The translations under genes were made by a program, and so were the position numbers. 64,000 nt of DNA from Oceanicoccus sagamiensis (GTDB lineage Bacteria; Pseudomonadota; Gammaproteobacteria; Pseudomonadales; Dasaniaceae). Shown in pieces: positions 45,059 to 55,278 of this stretch (position 1 is the stretch's first letter; each line of letters starts with the position of its first letter). The notes under the pieces were generated by a model. That model ran no database searches. It was not told the origin of the DNA and saw only the letters and a program-made list of their open reading frames with translations. The DNA lies in assembly GCF_002117105.1 (NCBI RefSeq), contig NZ_CP019343.1:3224001-3288000 (forward strand), given 5' to 3'.

Positions 45059-45289
45059 ATGACAGCGTCAATACGTACATTGGATACCTGTGGTTTAGCA
45101 TGTCCCATGCCGCTGTTAAAGGCCAAGCAGGCGCTCAATAGTATGGCCAGTGGTGAGCAGTTACTGGTGACGGCTACGGATCAAGGCTCCTGGCGGGATT
45201 TTAAGGTCTATGCCGAACACAGTGGCCACCCATTATTACAGCGGCAGGAAGTCGATGGTATCTACCATTATTTGCTGGAAAAAAAATAA
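45059..45289 (+). CDS. TusA-family sulfur carrier protein
   Basis: A 76-residue protein with the TusA signature LDTCGLACPMPLLKAKQAL, where the first Cys of the CxxxCPxP motif carries persulfide sulfur. TusA-type proteins pass sulfur to tRNA thiolation or molybdenum cofactor pathways. In Pseudomonas the TusA-like gene next to perM has been tied to molybdenum homeostasis rather than tRNA, so I do not assign the symbol tusA. It is 25 bp ahead of perM and probably in one operon. Confidence 0.9.
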   Translation: MTASIRTLDTCGLACPMPLLKAKQALNSMASGEQLLVTATDQGSWRDFKVYAEHSGHPLLQRQEVDGIYHYLLEKK

Positions 45290-45313
45290 GCCAAAATTAC
45301 TGACGGAAACGCT

Positions 45314-46384
45314 ATGTTAAAAATCTTTAGACGCTGGCTTGATCAAATCTTTGTAGAAGAAGAGTCGATCATTCTGTTACTGCTGATTACTATCAGTATG
45401 GTGGTGCTAATCACTATGGGTAATATGTTGGCGCCGGCGATTACCAGTCTTATCCTGGCTTTTATGATGCAGGGGCTTATTGGCCAGCTAACCGCCCGTA
45501 ATGTGCCGCAGTGGGCGGCGGTAACGATTGCCTTTATCGTCTTTGTCGGTACGTTTTTAACCGCTTTATTAGTTATTTTGCCGCTGGCCTGGAACCAGAT
45601 GGCCAATCTGTTTAATGAGTTGCCGGGGATGATGTCCCAGTGGCAGCAGTTAATGTTAGTGCTGCCTGAAAAATACCCGTCCATTTTTACCGAGCAACAA
45701 ATCCAGGAATGGATTGTTTTAGCCCGCTCAGAGACCGCCAAAATGGGACAGTCAGTGCTCTCATTTTCAATTTCAAAAATTCCCAATGTGGTCGGTATTT
45801 TAATTTTTATTGTGCTGGTGCCTATTCTGGTGTTCTTTTTCCTTAAGGATCGCCAGGTGTTGTTGAATTGGATGGGGGGATTCTTGCCCGAACAGCGCCC
45901 TATGCTTAGCAAGATTTGGCATGAAATGAATGACCAGGTTGCCAACTATGTTCGCGGCAAGGCTATCGAAATTGTGATCGTTGGTTTGGTGAGTTATCTG
46001 GTGTTTATTTTATTGGGGCTAAATTACGCCGCCTTACTGGGAGTGTTAGTGGGCTTTTCAGTAGTGATTCCTTTTATTGGTGCTGCTGTTGTGACCTTGC
46101 CTATCGCTATGATTGGTTTTTTCCAGTGGGGCTGGGGCTCTGAATTTTTGACTCTGATTGTTGTCTATGCAGTGATTCAAGCCTTGGATGGCAATGTGTT
46201 AGTGCCTTTGTTATTTTCCGAGGCGGTGAATTTACATCCAGTCGCTATTATTTTGGCGGTGCTGGTATTTGGCGGGTTTTGGGGCCTGTGGGGAGTGTTC
46301 TTTGCCATCCCTTTAGCCACGTTAATCAAGGCAGTAATTAATGCATGGCCTTCGGCCAGTGCTGATAACTCAGTGGCCCAATAA
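45314..46384 (+). CDS. perM: AI-2E family transporter PerM-like
   Basis: A 356-residue membrane protein of the AI-2E/PerM family (PF01594) with about seven or eight hydrophobic segments. The family motif PILVFFFLKDRQVLLNWM and the GLNYAALLGVLVGFSVVIPFIGAAVVTLP stretch are present. The transported substrate is unproven for most members. It follows the TusA-like gene and overlaps nothing; the pitrilysin gene begins 32 bp after its stop. Confidence 0.92.
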   Translation: MLKIFRRWLDQIFVEEESIILLLLITISMVVLITMGNMLAPAITSLILAFMMQGLIGQLTARNVPQWAAVTIAFIVFVGTFLTALLVILPLAWNQMANLFNELPGMMSQWQQLMLVLPEKYPSIFTEQQIQEWIVLARSETAKMGQSVLSFSISKIPNVVGILIFIVLVPILVFFFLKDRQVLLNWMGGFLPEQRPMLSKIWHEMNDQVANYVRGKAIEIVIVGLVSYLVFILLGLNYAALLGVLVGFSVVIPFIGAAVVTLPIAMIGFFQWGWGSEFLTLIVVYAVIQALDGNVLVPLLFSEAVNLHPVAIILAVLVFGGFWGLWGVFFAIPLATLIKAVINAWPSASADNSVAQ

Positions 46385-46415
46385 TGCTAGTCAACAGAAC
46401 AAGAATAACCAGGAT

Positions 46416-49318
46416 ATGTCCTCAATGATAAGAAGTTTCTCCCGACGTTTTCAGTCAGTGATCACTTTGTCTTTTGTTTTCCTCAGTACACTGTTGTTGC
46501 TCGCGGCCTGTAGCGGTGTATTACCGGGGGCAGTAATGAAGAGCGGGTCATTAAAAGCGAAAATGATAGCCGCGAGTATCGCTACATTACCTTGCCCAAC
46601 CAACTGAAAGTGCTGCTGGTGTCCGATAGCAAGACAGAGCGCTCTGCTGCCTCTCTGGATGTGAATATTGGTAGCAGGCAAGACCCGGAGGCTTATCAGG
46701 GTTTGGCACACTTCTTAGAGCATATGTTATTTTTGGGAACAGAGAAATACCCTGAAGCTGGGGAGTATCAGGCCTTTATCAGTGCTCATGGTGGCAGCCA
46801 TAATGCCTATACCTCCTTCGAGCATACCAATTATTTCTTTAATGTTGATCCCGATAGTTTTGAACCGGCTTTAGACCGCTTTGCGCAATTTTTTGTGGCA
46901 CCTTTATTTACTGAGGAGTATGTAGAGCGTGAAAAAAATGCGGTTCACTCTGAGTACACGGCCAAAATTAAAGATGAGCGCCGCAAAGGTGCCGATATTT
47001 TTAAAGCGGTGATTAACCCGCAGCACCCCTTTGCCAAGTTAAGTGTGGGTACGCTGGAAACCCTGTCTACCGATGGCGATAAAGCAGCCAATGGCAGTTT
47101 AAGGGATCAGTTGCTGGCTTTTTATGATCAGCATTATTCTGCGAGTATTATGACGCTGGTGTTGGTTGGGCGCGAGTCTTTAGATGAGCTTGAGGCAATG
47201 GCCAACAGCAAATTTTCCGCGGTTAGTAATAATCAAAAGCAGGTCGATACTATTGAGCCACCTTTGCTGACGCCGGATAGTTTACCGATGACGGTTACGA
47301 TCAAGCCAGAGCAGTCTCTGCGTATGCTGTCTATCGCTTTCCCGACGCCGCAAGATATTCAGTACTACCAGCAAAAGCCTATGAGTTTTTTGGGTAATAT
47401 CCTTGGTCATGAAGGCAAGGGTAGTTTGTTGTCCTATCTTAAAGCGCAGGGTTGGGCTGAAGGTTTGGGAGCGGGTCTGGGTTTAAGTTATAACGGCGGC
47501 GCTACCTTTAATATCACCATTCAATTAACAGAGTCCGGTGTTGCCGCCTCTGATGAGGTGGTGGCATCTGTCTTTCAGGCGATTAATAGAATTAAGCAGT
47601 CCGATAATATGGGCTGGTTATTTACCGAGCAAAAAGCCATAGCAGAGCAGCAGTTTCGCTATCAGCAAAAAGCACCGGCGATGTCCTACGCTATGTCGCT
47701 ATCCTCCGATATGCATTACTACCCAGCCCGGGATTTGTTAAGGGCAGGGTCTTTAATGACCACTTATGACCCGGATTTGGTGGCGCGCTATTTGGCCTAC
47801 TTAACACCGCAAAATAGTATGGTGACCTTAACTGCGCCTTCGGTAGAAACAGATAAGACAACGTATTTCTATCAGGCTGATTACAGTGTCAGTAAAACCG
47901 ATGCAGAAAAAATCAGTGCCTGGGCCAGTGCCGGAATTAATCAGCAGATTACGTTGCCCGAAGAAAATCTGTTTATCGCGGAAGATTTATCGATCGTAAA
48001 ACCGAAAATTGCGATGGATGTGCCTGCCTTGATAAGCGATAAAGATGGCTTGCGCCTGTGGTTTAAATCGGCGGATAAGTTTGCTTCCCCGCGGGGTAGT
48101 TTATTGTTTAGTGTTCGTTCGCCGGTTGCTAACGATTCAGCTGAGCATCGTGTGAGTTTACAGTTGCTGGCTGCCATTTTGGCCGATGAGTTAAATGAAA
48201 TGTCTTACTCGGCAACGCTGGCTGGTTTGAATTATTCCCTTAATGCCCATGCTCGTGGTTTCTCGGTAAAAATTAATGGCTTTAGTGATAAGCAGGTTTT
48301 GTTGCTTCAGGAAATACTGGCGACGTTGTCATCGCCAGCCTTTAATGCTGAGCGCTTTGAGGATATTAAGCTGGAGCATATTCGTCAGTTGGAAAATAGA
48401 GATAAGCAGCAACCGTATCATCTGATTATGGATGAGCTGCCGGACTTGCTGTACAAAAATAGCTGGTCCGATAAAGAATTATTATCGGTTTACCAGCGTG
48501 TTACTTTGCAGCAAGTAAAAGCCTATCGTGAGTTATTCTTGTCGGCTGTGCAGATTGATATGTTGGTTTATGGTAATTATGCGCAACAAGATGCCCAGCG
48601 CTATGCCGAAAGTGTTAGTAACGCTCTATTAGATAAAACAGCACCTCCGGCTGCTATCGAGATTAGCCAGTTAGCTGAACAGCATTACTCCCACCAGATT
48701 CCAAGCCAGTACACAGATGCGTCGATAATGCTCTATATACAGGCGCCGGACACCGACAAAGTCCGCCGTGCAGCGATGGGTGTTACGGCTCAAATACTGC
48801 GCTCGGATTTTTATACCAGCCTTAGAACAGAGCAACAGTTGGGCTATATTGTGACCTCCGGTGCTTATCCCTTAATGGATGTGCCGGGTTTGTATTTTCT
48901 GGTGCAGTCACCTGTTGCAGGTCCTGAAAAATTAGAGCAGGAAATTAACCGGTTTATTCAACAGCGCTTTGCCACATTGGCTGATATCAGTGAGCAGGAT
49001 TTTGATCAACAGCGTAATGCAGTGCTGTCTAAGTTGACTGAGGAGCCTCAAAACCTCGGGCAGCAAGCGCAGCGTTATTGGCAGGATATTAGCCAGAATT
49101 ATTATCAGTTTGATTTCCGTGACCAATTGGTCGCTGCCATGGAGTCGTTGACTTATCAACAGTGGCAGCAGTTCTTTGTAGAGGATGTGATTGAAAATCG
49201 TCGTCGCATTACGGTTTACACTGTTGGCCAGTTTGCAGAGCAGTCCAAAGTAGCCGGTGAGCCGATTGGTCGTTCCGCGGAATTTAAAGCCTCTTTGCCC
49301 GCCTATACCTTTCAATAA
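46416..49318 (+). pseudogene. Pitrilysin-type (M16) zinc protease lipoprotein with one-base frameshift near the N-terminus
   Basis: An initial frame from ATG 46416 gives a lipoprotein signal peptide with lipobox LAAC (Cys codon at 46509) and runs out at 46607. The main frame (open from 46592) gives 908 residues starting PNQLKVLLVSDSKTERSAA with the inverted zinc motif HFLEHMLFLG (H, E, H) and the M16 peptidase repeats. Adding one base in the run of five G at 46526-46530 would join them into SNEERVIKSENDSREYRYITLPNQL-type sequence. Pitrilysin degrades small peptides in the periplasm or at the outer membrane. Without the correction the protein would lack its signal peptide. A start at 46425 is also possible. 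Confidence 0.85.
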
Positions 49319-49320
49319 AT

Positions 49321-49339
49321 CCGCCGTTTTCCCGGCGGG
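49321..49339 (+). terminator. Possible terminator after pitrilysin gene
   Basis: CCGCCG and CGGCGG form a six-base-pair stem just after the stop, but the T-run (TTTTTT) is 13 bases further on. A weak intrinsic terminator at best. Confidence 0.35.
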
Positions 49340-49397
49340 TTGAGATAGATTTTTTAGCGATTCAAGCTATCCTTGTTGGTAACTTTTGTTCACCTCC

Positions 49398-50501
49398 ATG
49401 GATGCTTTGATCGTGCAGCTCGCTCTAATTGTCGATGACTCAAAAACCGCCAGGTTATTGCTGCGCAAAATGCTGGGCCGGCAAGATATCCCTGTGGCGA
49501 TGGTGGAGTCGGGTGAAGAGGCATTAGAGTATCTTAAAGATAATACCCCAGATGTGATTTTTATGGATCATATGATGCCGGGCATGGATGGTTTTGCCGC
49601 CGTTAAAGCGATTAAGGCCGACCCCGATAAGTCTGCCATTCCTATTGTTATGCATACCACCAAACAGGGCGATATTTATCTTGGACAGGCCCGTGCTCTG
49701 GGTGCTGTGGACATATTAACCAAGCCTGCCAGTGATCAGGATTTATCCGCGGTACTGGATCGGATAACAGCGCAGGTGGAGCAACCGGCCCCGCTGGCGG
49801 CAGAACCTGTGATGACGTTAGCTGCGGACCCGGTTGAGTCTCAGATGAGTAATGGTTTGGCTGCGGTTGAGGCTAATGGCGTCAGCCCAGCTCCGTCATT
49901 CTATGGCACCGCCAGACAGTGGTTGGTAGCGGCGATTTGGTTGGCCCCTACGCTGTGGCTATTAACCCTCTATTGGTCTGACCAGGCCGAGATTAAGCAG
50001 TTGCAGCGGCAGCAGGGGCAGGCTTTTGCTGCAATTGAGGTGCTAATAAACCGCCAGCAGACCTATGACTATGGTGAAGTCCCACTGGGCGGTGCGCGCC
50101 TTGCCTTGCTTAAAGGCTTGCTGCCCTTGCTGGAAAACACCGGCTTTAAGGGAGCTATCCGGTTGGAAGGGCATATCGGGGATTTTTGTTTATCACAGAT
50201 CCCGTTGGCGGATGGCACTGAGGTGATGATGCTGCCGTCGCCGGAGCTGCCCTTAACCGCTTGTGATGTGATTGGTGTGTCCAGTGCTGAAGCTATGCGT
50301 TTATCGGTAGAGCAGAGTTCGGAGTTTGCCCGTTTGCGCCAACGTTACGAATCCAGGTCTATTCGCATTGAAGTGGCTGCCTATGGCGCCAATAGCCCCC
50401 AGCAAAGCTACCCTGTTGACCTTGAGGCAGTGACTACTGGCGACTGGAATGCAGTAGCGCTGGATAATAACCGAGTTAACTATCTGCTGATTGCGGACTA
50501 A
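49398..50501 (+). CDS. Response-regulator receiver protein with transmembrane segment
   Basis: About 367 residues from the ATG at 49398 (MDALIVQLALIVDDSKTARL). The receiver domain (about 8-125) is complete: DD at 13-14, phospho-acceptor D57 (FMDHMMPGMDGF), and K at ILTKPAS. A single hydrophobic segment (AAIWLAPTLWLLTLYW, about 175-195) follows, then about 170 residues of unrecognised sequence. A receiver fused to a membrane segment and an unknown C-terminal domain is unusual; it may be an anchored output for a two-component system. The kinase is not adjacent. Confidence 0.75.
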   Translation: MDALIVQLALIVDDSKTARLLLRKMLGRQDIPVAMVESGEEALEYLKDNTPDVIFMDHMMPGMDGFAAVKAIKADPDKSAIPIVMHTTKQGDIYLGQARALGAVDILTKPASDQDLSAVLDRITAQVEQPAPLAAEPVMTLAADPVESQMSNGLAAVEANGVSPAPSFYGTARQWLVAAIWLAPTLWLLTLYWSDQAEIKQLQRQQGQAFAAIEVLINRQQTYDYGEVPLGGARLALLKGLLPLLENTGFKGAIRLEGHIGDFCLSQIPLADGTEVMMLPSPELPLTACDVIGVSSAEAMRLSVEQSSEFARLRQRYESRSIRIEVAAYGANSPQQSYPVDLEAVTTGDWNAVALDNNRVNYLLIAD

Positions 50502-50850
50502 ACAATTCGCCATGTAGTTTTTTTACAGGAAAAATTGTCTTCCTTTGCGATAATTAACAGGTAGATAGCGGTTTTTATTCATAGCTCGCGACTGTTTTTC
50601 GGCAGTCCTATTGAAAAAAACCAACAAAAATGTAAAAATTTTACATCTTTGGTTCTGCTGTCGGTTTTGTTGCCAAAACTCAGTAGATGCTATGTTTGCA
50701 GGTTTTCTGCAAGCTTCGCCCAAGCTTCTATACTTACTCAGTGATTGAATCCGCGTGAATAAGCCGCGCTATTCGGGTTGCGGGCAGGCTTGCTGCGGGC
50801 ATGGCTTGTTCAATCGCTAACTCAAATGAGTCTCTAATTAAGGTATTGCT
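50502..50850. other. aceE upstream region
   Basis: About 350 bp with no gene. It contains an A/T-rich palindrome at 50630-50646 and should hold the promoter for the pyruvate dehydrogenase operon. No recognisable PdhR site was found. Confidence 0.5.
50630..50646. promoter_or_regulatory. Palindrome ATGTAAAAATTTTACAT upstream of aceE
   Basis: A perfect 8-base-arm palindrome with one central A, further flanked by CCAA (50621) and TTGG (near 50650). It lies about 200 bp before the aceE start and may be the operator of a dimeric regulator such as a GntR-type protein. The regulator is not identified. Confidence 0.45.
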
Positions 50851-53502
50851 ATGCAGGATAACGATCCAACGGAAACGGCCGAATGGCTTGAAGCATTAAA
50901 TGATGTTTTAGCGCTGGAGGGCGGTCCTGAACGGGCGACTTATCTATTAAAAACTATGGCGGAGAAGGTTGCGCAGGCTGGCAGCCAGGTTCCCTCAGCC
51001 ATCACAACTCCCTTTCGCAACACCATAAAGCCGGTTGAAGAGCGCCGTATGCCCGGCGATCTGTTTATGGAGCGTCGTATTCGCTCCCTGATCCGTTGGA
51101 ATGCTTTGGCCATGGTAATGCGGGCCAATGATAATGATGAAGGCCTGGGTGGTCATATATCCTCATTCTCATCGGCTGCCACTTTATACGATATTGGTTT
51201 TAACTATTTCTTTAAAGGTAATGATAACGGCCCTGGTGATCTGATTTATTATCAGGGCCACAGTGCTCCCGGTATGTATGCCCGTTCTTTTCTGGAAGAG
51301 CGTCTAACGGAAGAGCAGCTGGATAATTTCCGTCGTGAAGTTGGGGGCAATGGTTTGTCCTCTTATCCGCACCCCTGGTTAATGCCAGACTATTGGCAGT
51401 TTCCTACCGTCTCCATGGGCCTTGGTCCCATTCAGGCGATTTACCAAGCCCATGTGATGAAGTATCAGCAGAGCCGCGAACTGGTCCAGCATAAAGACCG
51501 TAAAGTGTGGGCGTTTTTGGGGGACGGAGAGTGTGATGAGCCTGAATCTCTGGGGGCTATCGCCAAAGCCGGCCGAGAACATTTGGATAACCTGATTTTT
51601 GTCGTTAACTGTAACCTTCAACGTTTGGATGGTCCGGTTAGGGGTAACGGTAAAATTATTCAAGAGCTTGAAGGTGTGTTCCGCGGTGCTGGCTGGAATG
51701 TCATTAAAGTTATTTGGGGGCGCCACTGGGATGCTTTGTTAGAAAAAGACCAGACCGGCTTGTTGAAAAAACGCATGAATGAAGTCTGCGATGGCGAGCT
51801 GCAAAATTATAAAGCCAATGGTGGTGCTTATACCCGCGAGCATTTCTTTGGTAAATACCCTGAGTTATTGGAGCTGGTCTCTGACTTGTCCGATAACGAT
51901 ATCATGTACCTCAACCGTGGTGGCCATGACCCTTATAAAGTGTATGCTGCTTATGATCAGGCGGTTAACCAGAACAATGGTCAGCCCACGGTCGTGCTGG
52001 CAATGACCGTAAAAGGTTATGGTATGGGGGACTCCGGTGAAGCGCAAAACGAAACCCACTCCCTGAAAAAACTGGATCTGGAAAGCCTGAAAAAATTCCG
52101 CGACCGTTTTGCTATCCCTATCAGTGATGAAGAATTAAAAGATGTGCCTTACTACCGCCCGGCTAAAGATAGCCCGGAAATGGTTTATATGCGCAAGCGC
52201 CGGGAAGAGTTGGGTGGCTATATTCCCTCGCGTAATCCCGACTTTAATGCGCTTGAAGTTCCTGCGCTGGACGATTTAAAAAGTCAGCTAAAAAGCAGTG
52301 GCAAACGTGAAATTTCAACCACCATGTCTTTTGTCAGAACTTTATCAACCCTGACCAAAGATAAAAAAATTGGCGAGCGGGTTGTGCCGATTGTGCCTGA
52401 TGAGGCTCGCACCTTTGGTATGGAAGGTATGTTCCGCCAATTGGGTATCTATTCATCACAGGGCCAGCGCTATACGCCCCATGATGCCGACCAGATTATG
52501 TACTACAAGGAAGATGAAAAAGGCCAGATTCTGGAAGAGGGGATTAATGAGGCTGGTGCATTTTCATCCTGGTTGGCTGCGGCGACGTCTTATAGTAACC
52601 ACGGTTATCCCATGGTGCCGTTCTATGTGTTCTATTCTATGTTTGGTTTTCAGCGCATTATGGATTTGGCTTGGGCTGCGGGTGATACTCAGGCCCGCGG
52701 TTTCCTGATGGGAGCAACCGCCGGTCGCACCACCTTAAACGGTGAAGGTTTACAGCATCAGGATGGCCATAGTTTATTAATGGCCAATATGATTCCTAAC
52801 TGTGTTGCCTATGACCCCACTTACGCTTATGAGCTTACCGTGATTATTCAAAACGGTTTAAAGCGTATGTATGAAGATAAAGAGAATTGCTTCTATTACA
52901 TCACCATAGAAAATGAAAATTACCACCACCCCGAAATGCCTGTTGGTTGTGAAGAAGGCATTATTAAAGGGATGTATTTGCTGCAAAAAGCTGAGCAGAA
53001 TAAAGCCCATACAGTACAGTTAATGGGTGGCGGTTCGATTTTACGGGAAGTGGAAGAGGCGGCAGCTATACTGCGTAAAGACTTCGATGTGGATGCGGAT
53101 GTGTGGAGTATGACCAGTATCAATGAGTTGCGCCGTGATGGTATGGCCTGTGATCGCTGGAATGTTATGAACCCTGATCAGGCGCCGAAGCAATCCTATG
53201 TCGCAGAGCAGTTAGAAGGGCGGGAAGGTCCAGTCATTTGTGCGACGGATTATATGAAGTCCTATGGCGAACAAATTGCGCCGTTTATTCGTCGTCAGTT
53301 CCGGGTGTTGGGCACCGATGGTTTTGGTCGCTCTGATACTCGCAGTAAGCTACGTTATCACTTTGAGGTTGATCGTTACTTTATAGTATTGGCGGCCTTA
53401 AAATCCTTAGTGGATGAGGGCAAGCTGGACGTCTCCGTGGTGGTGAAAGCGGCAAAAGAGTTTGGTGTCAGCGGTGATAAAATTGACCCCATGAATTGCT
53501 AA
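50851..53502 (+). CDS. aceE: Pyruvate dehydrogenase E1 component (homodimeric)
   Basis: An 883-residue alpha2-type E1. The thiamine-diphosphate motif GDGECDEPESLGAI ... VVNCNLQRLDGPV is intact, as are YQGHSAPGMYARSFLEERL and GFGRSDTRSKLRYHFEVDRY near the C-terminus. It decarboxylates pyruvate and acetylates the lipoyl group of AceF. Length is normal. The aceF gene starts 47 bp after the stop, so both are co-transcribed; lpd is not in the window. Confidence 0.98.
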   Translation: MQDNDPTETAEWLEALNDVLALEGGPERATYLLKTMAEKVAQAGSQVPSAITTPFRNTIKPVEERRMPGDLFMERRIRSLIRWNALAMVMRANDNDEGLGGHISSFSSAATLYDIGFNYFFKGNDNGPGDLIYYQGHSAPGMYARSFLEERLTEEQLDNFRREVGGNGLSSYPHPWLMPDYWQFPTVSMGLGPIQAIYQAHVMKYQQSRELVQHKDRKVWAFLGDGECDEPESLGAIAKAGREHLDNLIFVVNCNLQRLDGPVRGNGKIIQELEGVFRGAGWNVIKVIWGRHWDALLEKDQTGLLKKRMNEVCDGELQNYKANGGAYTREHFFGKYPELLELVSDLSDNDIMYLNRGGHDPYKVYAAYDQAVNQNNGQPTVVLAMTVKGYGMGDSGEAQNETHSLKKLDLESLKKFRDRFAIPISDEELKDVPYYRPAKDSPEMVYMRKRREELGGYIPSRNPDFNALEVPALDDLKSQLKSSGKREISTTMSFVRTLSTLTKDKKIGERVVPIVPDEARTFGMEGMFRQLGIYSSQGQRYTPHDADQIMYYKEDEKGQILEEGINEAGAFSSWLAAATSYSNHGYPMVPFYVFYSMFGFQRIMDLAWAAGDTQARGFLMGATAGRTTLNGEGLQHQDGHSLLMANMIPNCVAYDPTYAYELTVIIQNGLKRMYEDKENCFYYITIENENYHHPEMPVGCEEGIIKGMYLLQKAEQNKAHTVQLMGGGSILREVEEAAAILRKDFDVDADVWSMTSINELRRDGMACDRWNVMNPDQAPKQSYVAEQLEGREGPVICATDYMKSYGEQIAPFIRRQFRVLGTDGFGRSDTRSKLRYHFEVDRYFIVLAALKSLVDEGKLDVSVVVKAAKEFGVSGDKIDPMNC

Positions 53503-53549
53503 TCCACCCTATATACAAAACATTGAATAAATAAACACAGGTAAGCAGT

Positions 53550-55190
53550 GTGAGCAAAGAAATTATAAAAGTACCCGATATTGGCGGAGCCGAAGGCGTA
53601 GATGTCGTCGAAATCTGCGTTGCCATTGGTGATACCGTAGAGAAAGAAGATTCTCTGGTGGTACTTGAGTCGGATAAGGCTTCTATGGAAGTGCCATCAC
53701 CTATGGCGGGTAAAGTACTTGCCATTAGCATTAAAGATGGCGACTCCTTATCGGAAGGTGATGTGATTTTGGAGTTGGAAACCGATAGTGCGGAACAGGC
53801 TGAGCCTGCCGAAGCACCGGTGGTAGCTGAAGAGTCAGCAGTGGTTGCTGAGCCTGAACCCGAGGCTCCTGCCCCAGCCCCAGCCCCTGTTGCAACAAAA
53901 ACATCAACGCAAACCATTAATGTGCCCGATATAGGTGGTGGTGAAAATGTTGATGTTATCGAAGTCTGTGTTGCGGCTGGTGATGATATTGCCGATGGTG
54001 ATTCTCTGATCGTATTGGAAACCGATAAAGCGTCCATGGAAGTGCCAGCCCCCATGGCCGGCAAAGTGGCCTCTGTCTCGATTAAAGAGGGGGATACGGT
54101 ATCTGAGGGTGATCAAATATTAACGCTGGAAGTGTCGGCGGGGGCAGCTCCCGTTGCAGCGCCGGTAGAAAAAGCCGCGCCAGTAGCGGCGCCTGAACCG
54201 GCAGCTGCTTCTGCGCCCAGCACCGAAATCCCCAAGCCTGACTTTGCTCCCTCAGAGCAAGCTCAAGTACCTGCGGCCACTAAGAGCAAAGGTGATGCAG
54301 TCTATGCGGGCCCCGCAGTACGTCGTCTAGCCCGTGAGATGGGGGTTGAATTAGAGCAGGTAAAAGGCAGTGGCCCTAAATCCAGAATTTCAAAAGATGA
54401 TTTAAAAGCCCATGTTAAAGCGGCATTGACTTCCAAGTCGACAACCGGCGGTGCAGGTATTCCTGCTATACCAGAAGTCGACTTTAGTAAGTTTGGTGAG
54501 GTGACTGTTGAGCCCTTGTCAAAAATTGCCAAAGTGACTGCCCATAATATGCAGCGCAATTGGCTCAATATCCCCCATGTCACGCAGTTTGATGATGCGG
54601 ATATTAGTGACCTTGAAGATTTCCGTCAGTCCTTAAAGGCAGAAGCAGAAAAGCGCGGGGTTAAAATCACGCCGCTGCCGTTTTTGCTAAAAGCCTGTGC
54701 TGCGGCTTTACGGGATAACCCCAGGTTTAATGCTTCACTGTCAGCCGATGGTGAGAACCTGATGTATAAACAGTATATTCATATCGGTATGGCCGTTGAT
54801 ACCCCAGCGGGTTTGGTGGTGCCGGTTATTCGTGATGTTGATAAAAAATCGATTTGGGACCTGGCCGCAGAAACGGTTGAGTTGGCGAGCAAGGCTAAAG
54901 AACGTAAGTTAAAACCAGCAGAAATGCAGGGTGGTTGTTTTACCATTTCAAGTTTGGGTGGTATTGGTGGCCAGGGTTTTACCCCCATTGTGAATGCGCC
55001 TGAGGTAGCCATTCTTGGCGTTTCAAAATTAACCACCAAGCCGGTTTGGGATGGTGAGGCCTTTGTGCCGAGAAAAATGTTACCACTGTCTTTATCCTAT
55101 GATCATCGCGCTATCAATGGTGGTGATGGTGGTCGCTTCTTTACCTATTTGACGGCTGTATTAGGTGATATTAGACGTCTGGTGCTGTAG
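53550..55190 (+). CDS. aceF: Dihydrolipoyllysine acetyltransferase (PDH E2)
   Basis: A 546-residue E2 with a GTG start preceded by a purine-rich CAGG. Two lipoyl domains have the lipoylation motif DKASMEVP with lysines at about 43 and 160. They are joined by Pro/Ala/Glu-rich flexible linkers. A peripheral subunit-binding domain (AVRRLAREMGVELEQVKGSGPKSRISKDDL) and the catalytic CAT domain with YDHRAINGGDGGRF follow. It transfers acetyl groups to CoA in the PDH complex. Escherichia coli has three lipoyl domains, many other gammaproteobacteria two. Confidence 0.97.
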   Translation: MSKEIIKVPDIGGAEGVDVVEICVAIGDTVEKEDSLVVLESDKASMEVPSPMAGKVLAISIKDGDSLSEGDVILELETDSAEQAEPAEAPVVAEESAVVAEPEPEAPAPAPAPVATKTSTQTINVPDIGGGENVDVIEVCVAAGDDIADGDSLIVLETDKASMEVPAPMAGKVASVSIKEGDTVSEGDQILTLEVSAGAAPVAAPVEKAAPVAAPEPAAASAPSTEIPKPDFAPSEQAQVPAATKSKGDAVYAGPAVRRLAREMGVELEQVKGSGPKSRISKDDLKAHVKAALTSKSTTGGAGIPAIPEVDFSKFGEVTVEPLSKIAKVTAHNMQRNWLNIPHVTQFDDADISDLEDFRQSLKAEAEKRGVKITPLPFLLKACAAALRDNPRFNASLSADGENLMYKQYIHIGMAVDTPAGLVVPVIRDVDKKSIWDLAAETVELASKAKERKLKPAEMQGGCFTISSLGGIGGQGFTPIVNAPEVAILGVSKLTTKPVWDGEAFVPRKMLPLSLSYDHRAINGGDGGRFFTYLTAVLGDIRRLVL

Positions 55191-55220
55191 CTTGAGTCTA
55201 TGAATTTGTACAATGAACGT

Positions 55221-55245
55221 ACGGGCCTTATAGGGCCCGTTTTTG
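55221..55245 (+). terminator. Intrinsic terminator of the aceEF operon
   Basis: ACGGGCC and GGGCCCGT form a strong GC-rich stem with a short TTATA loop, followed by TTTTT. It is 31 bp after the aceF stop. Confidence 0.88.
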
Positions 55246-55278
55246 TATCTGCTAATTATTGATTGATGGGATATTACC

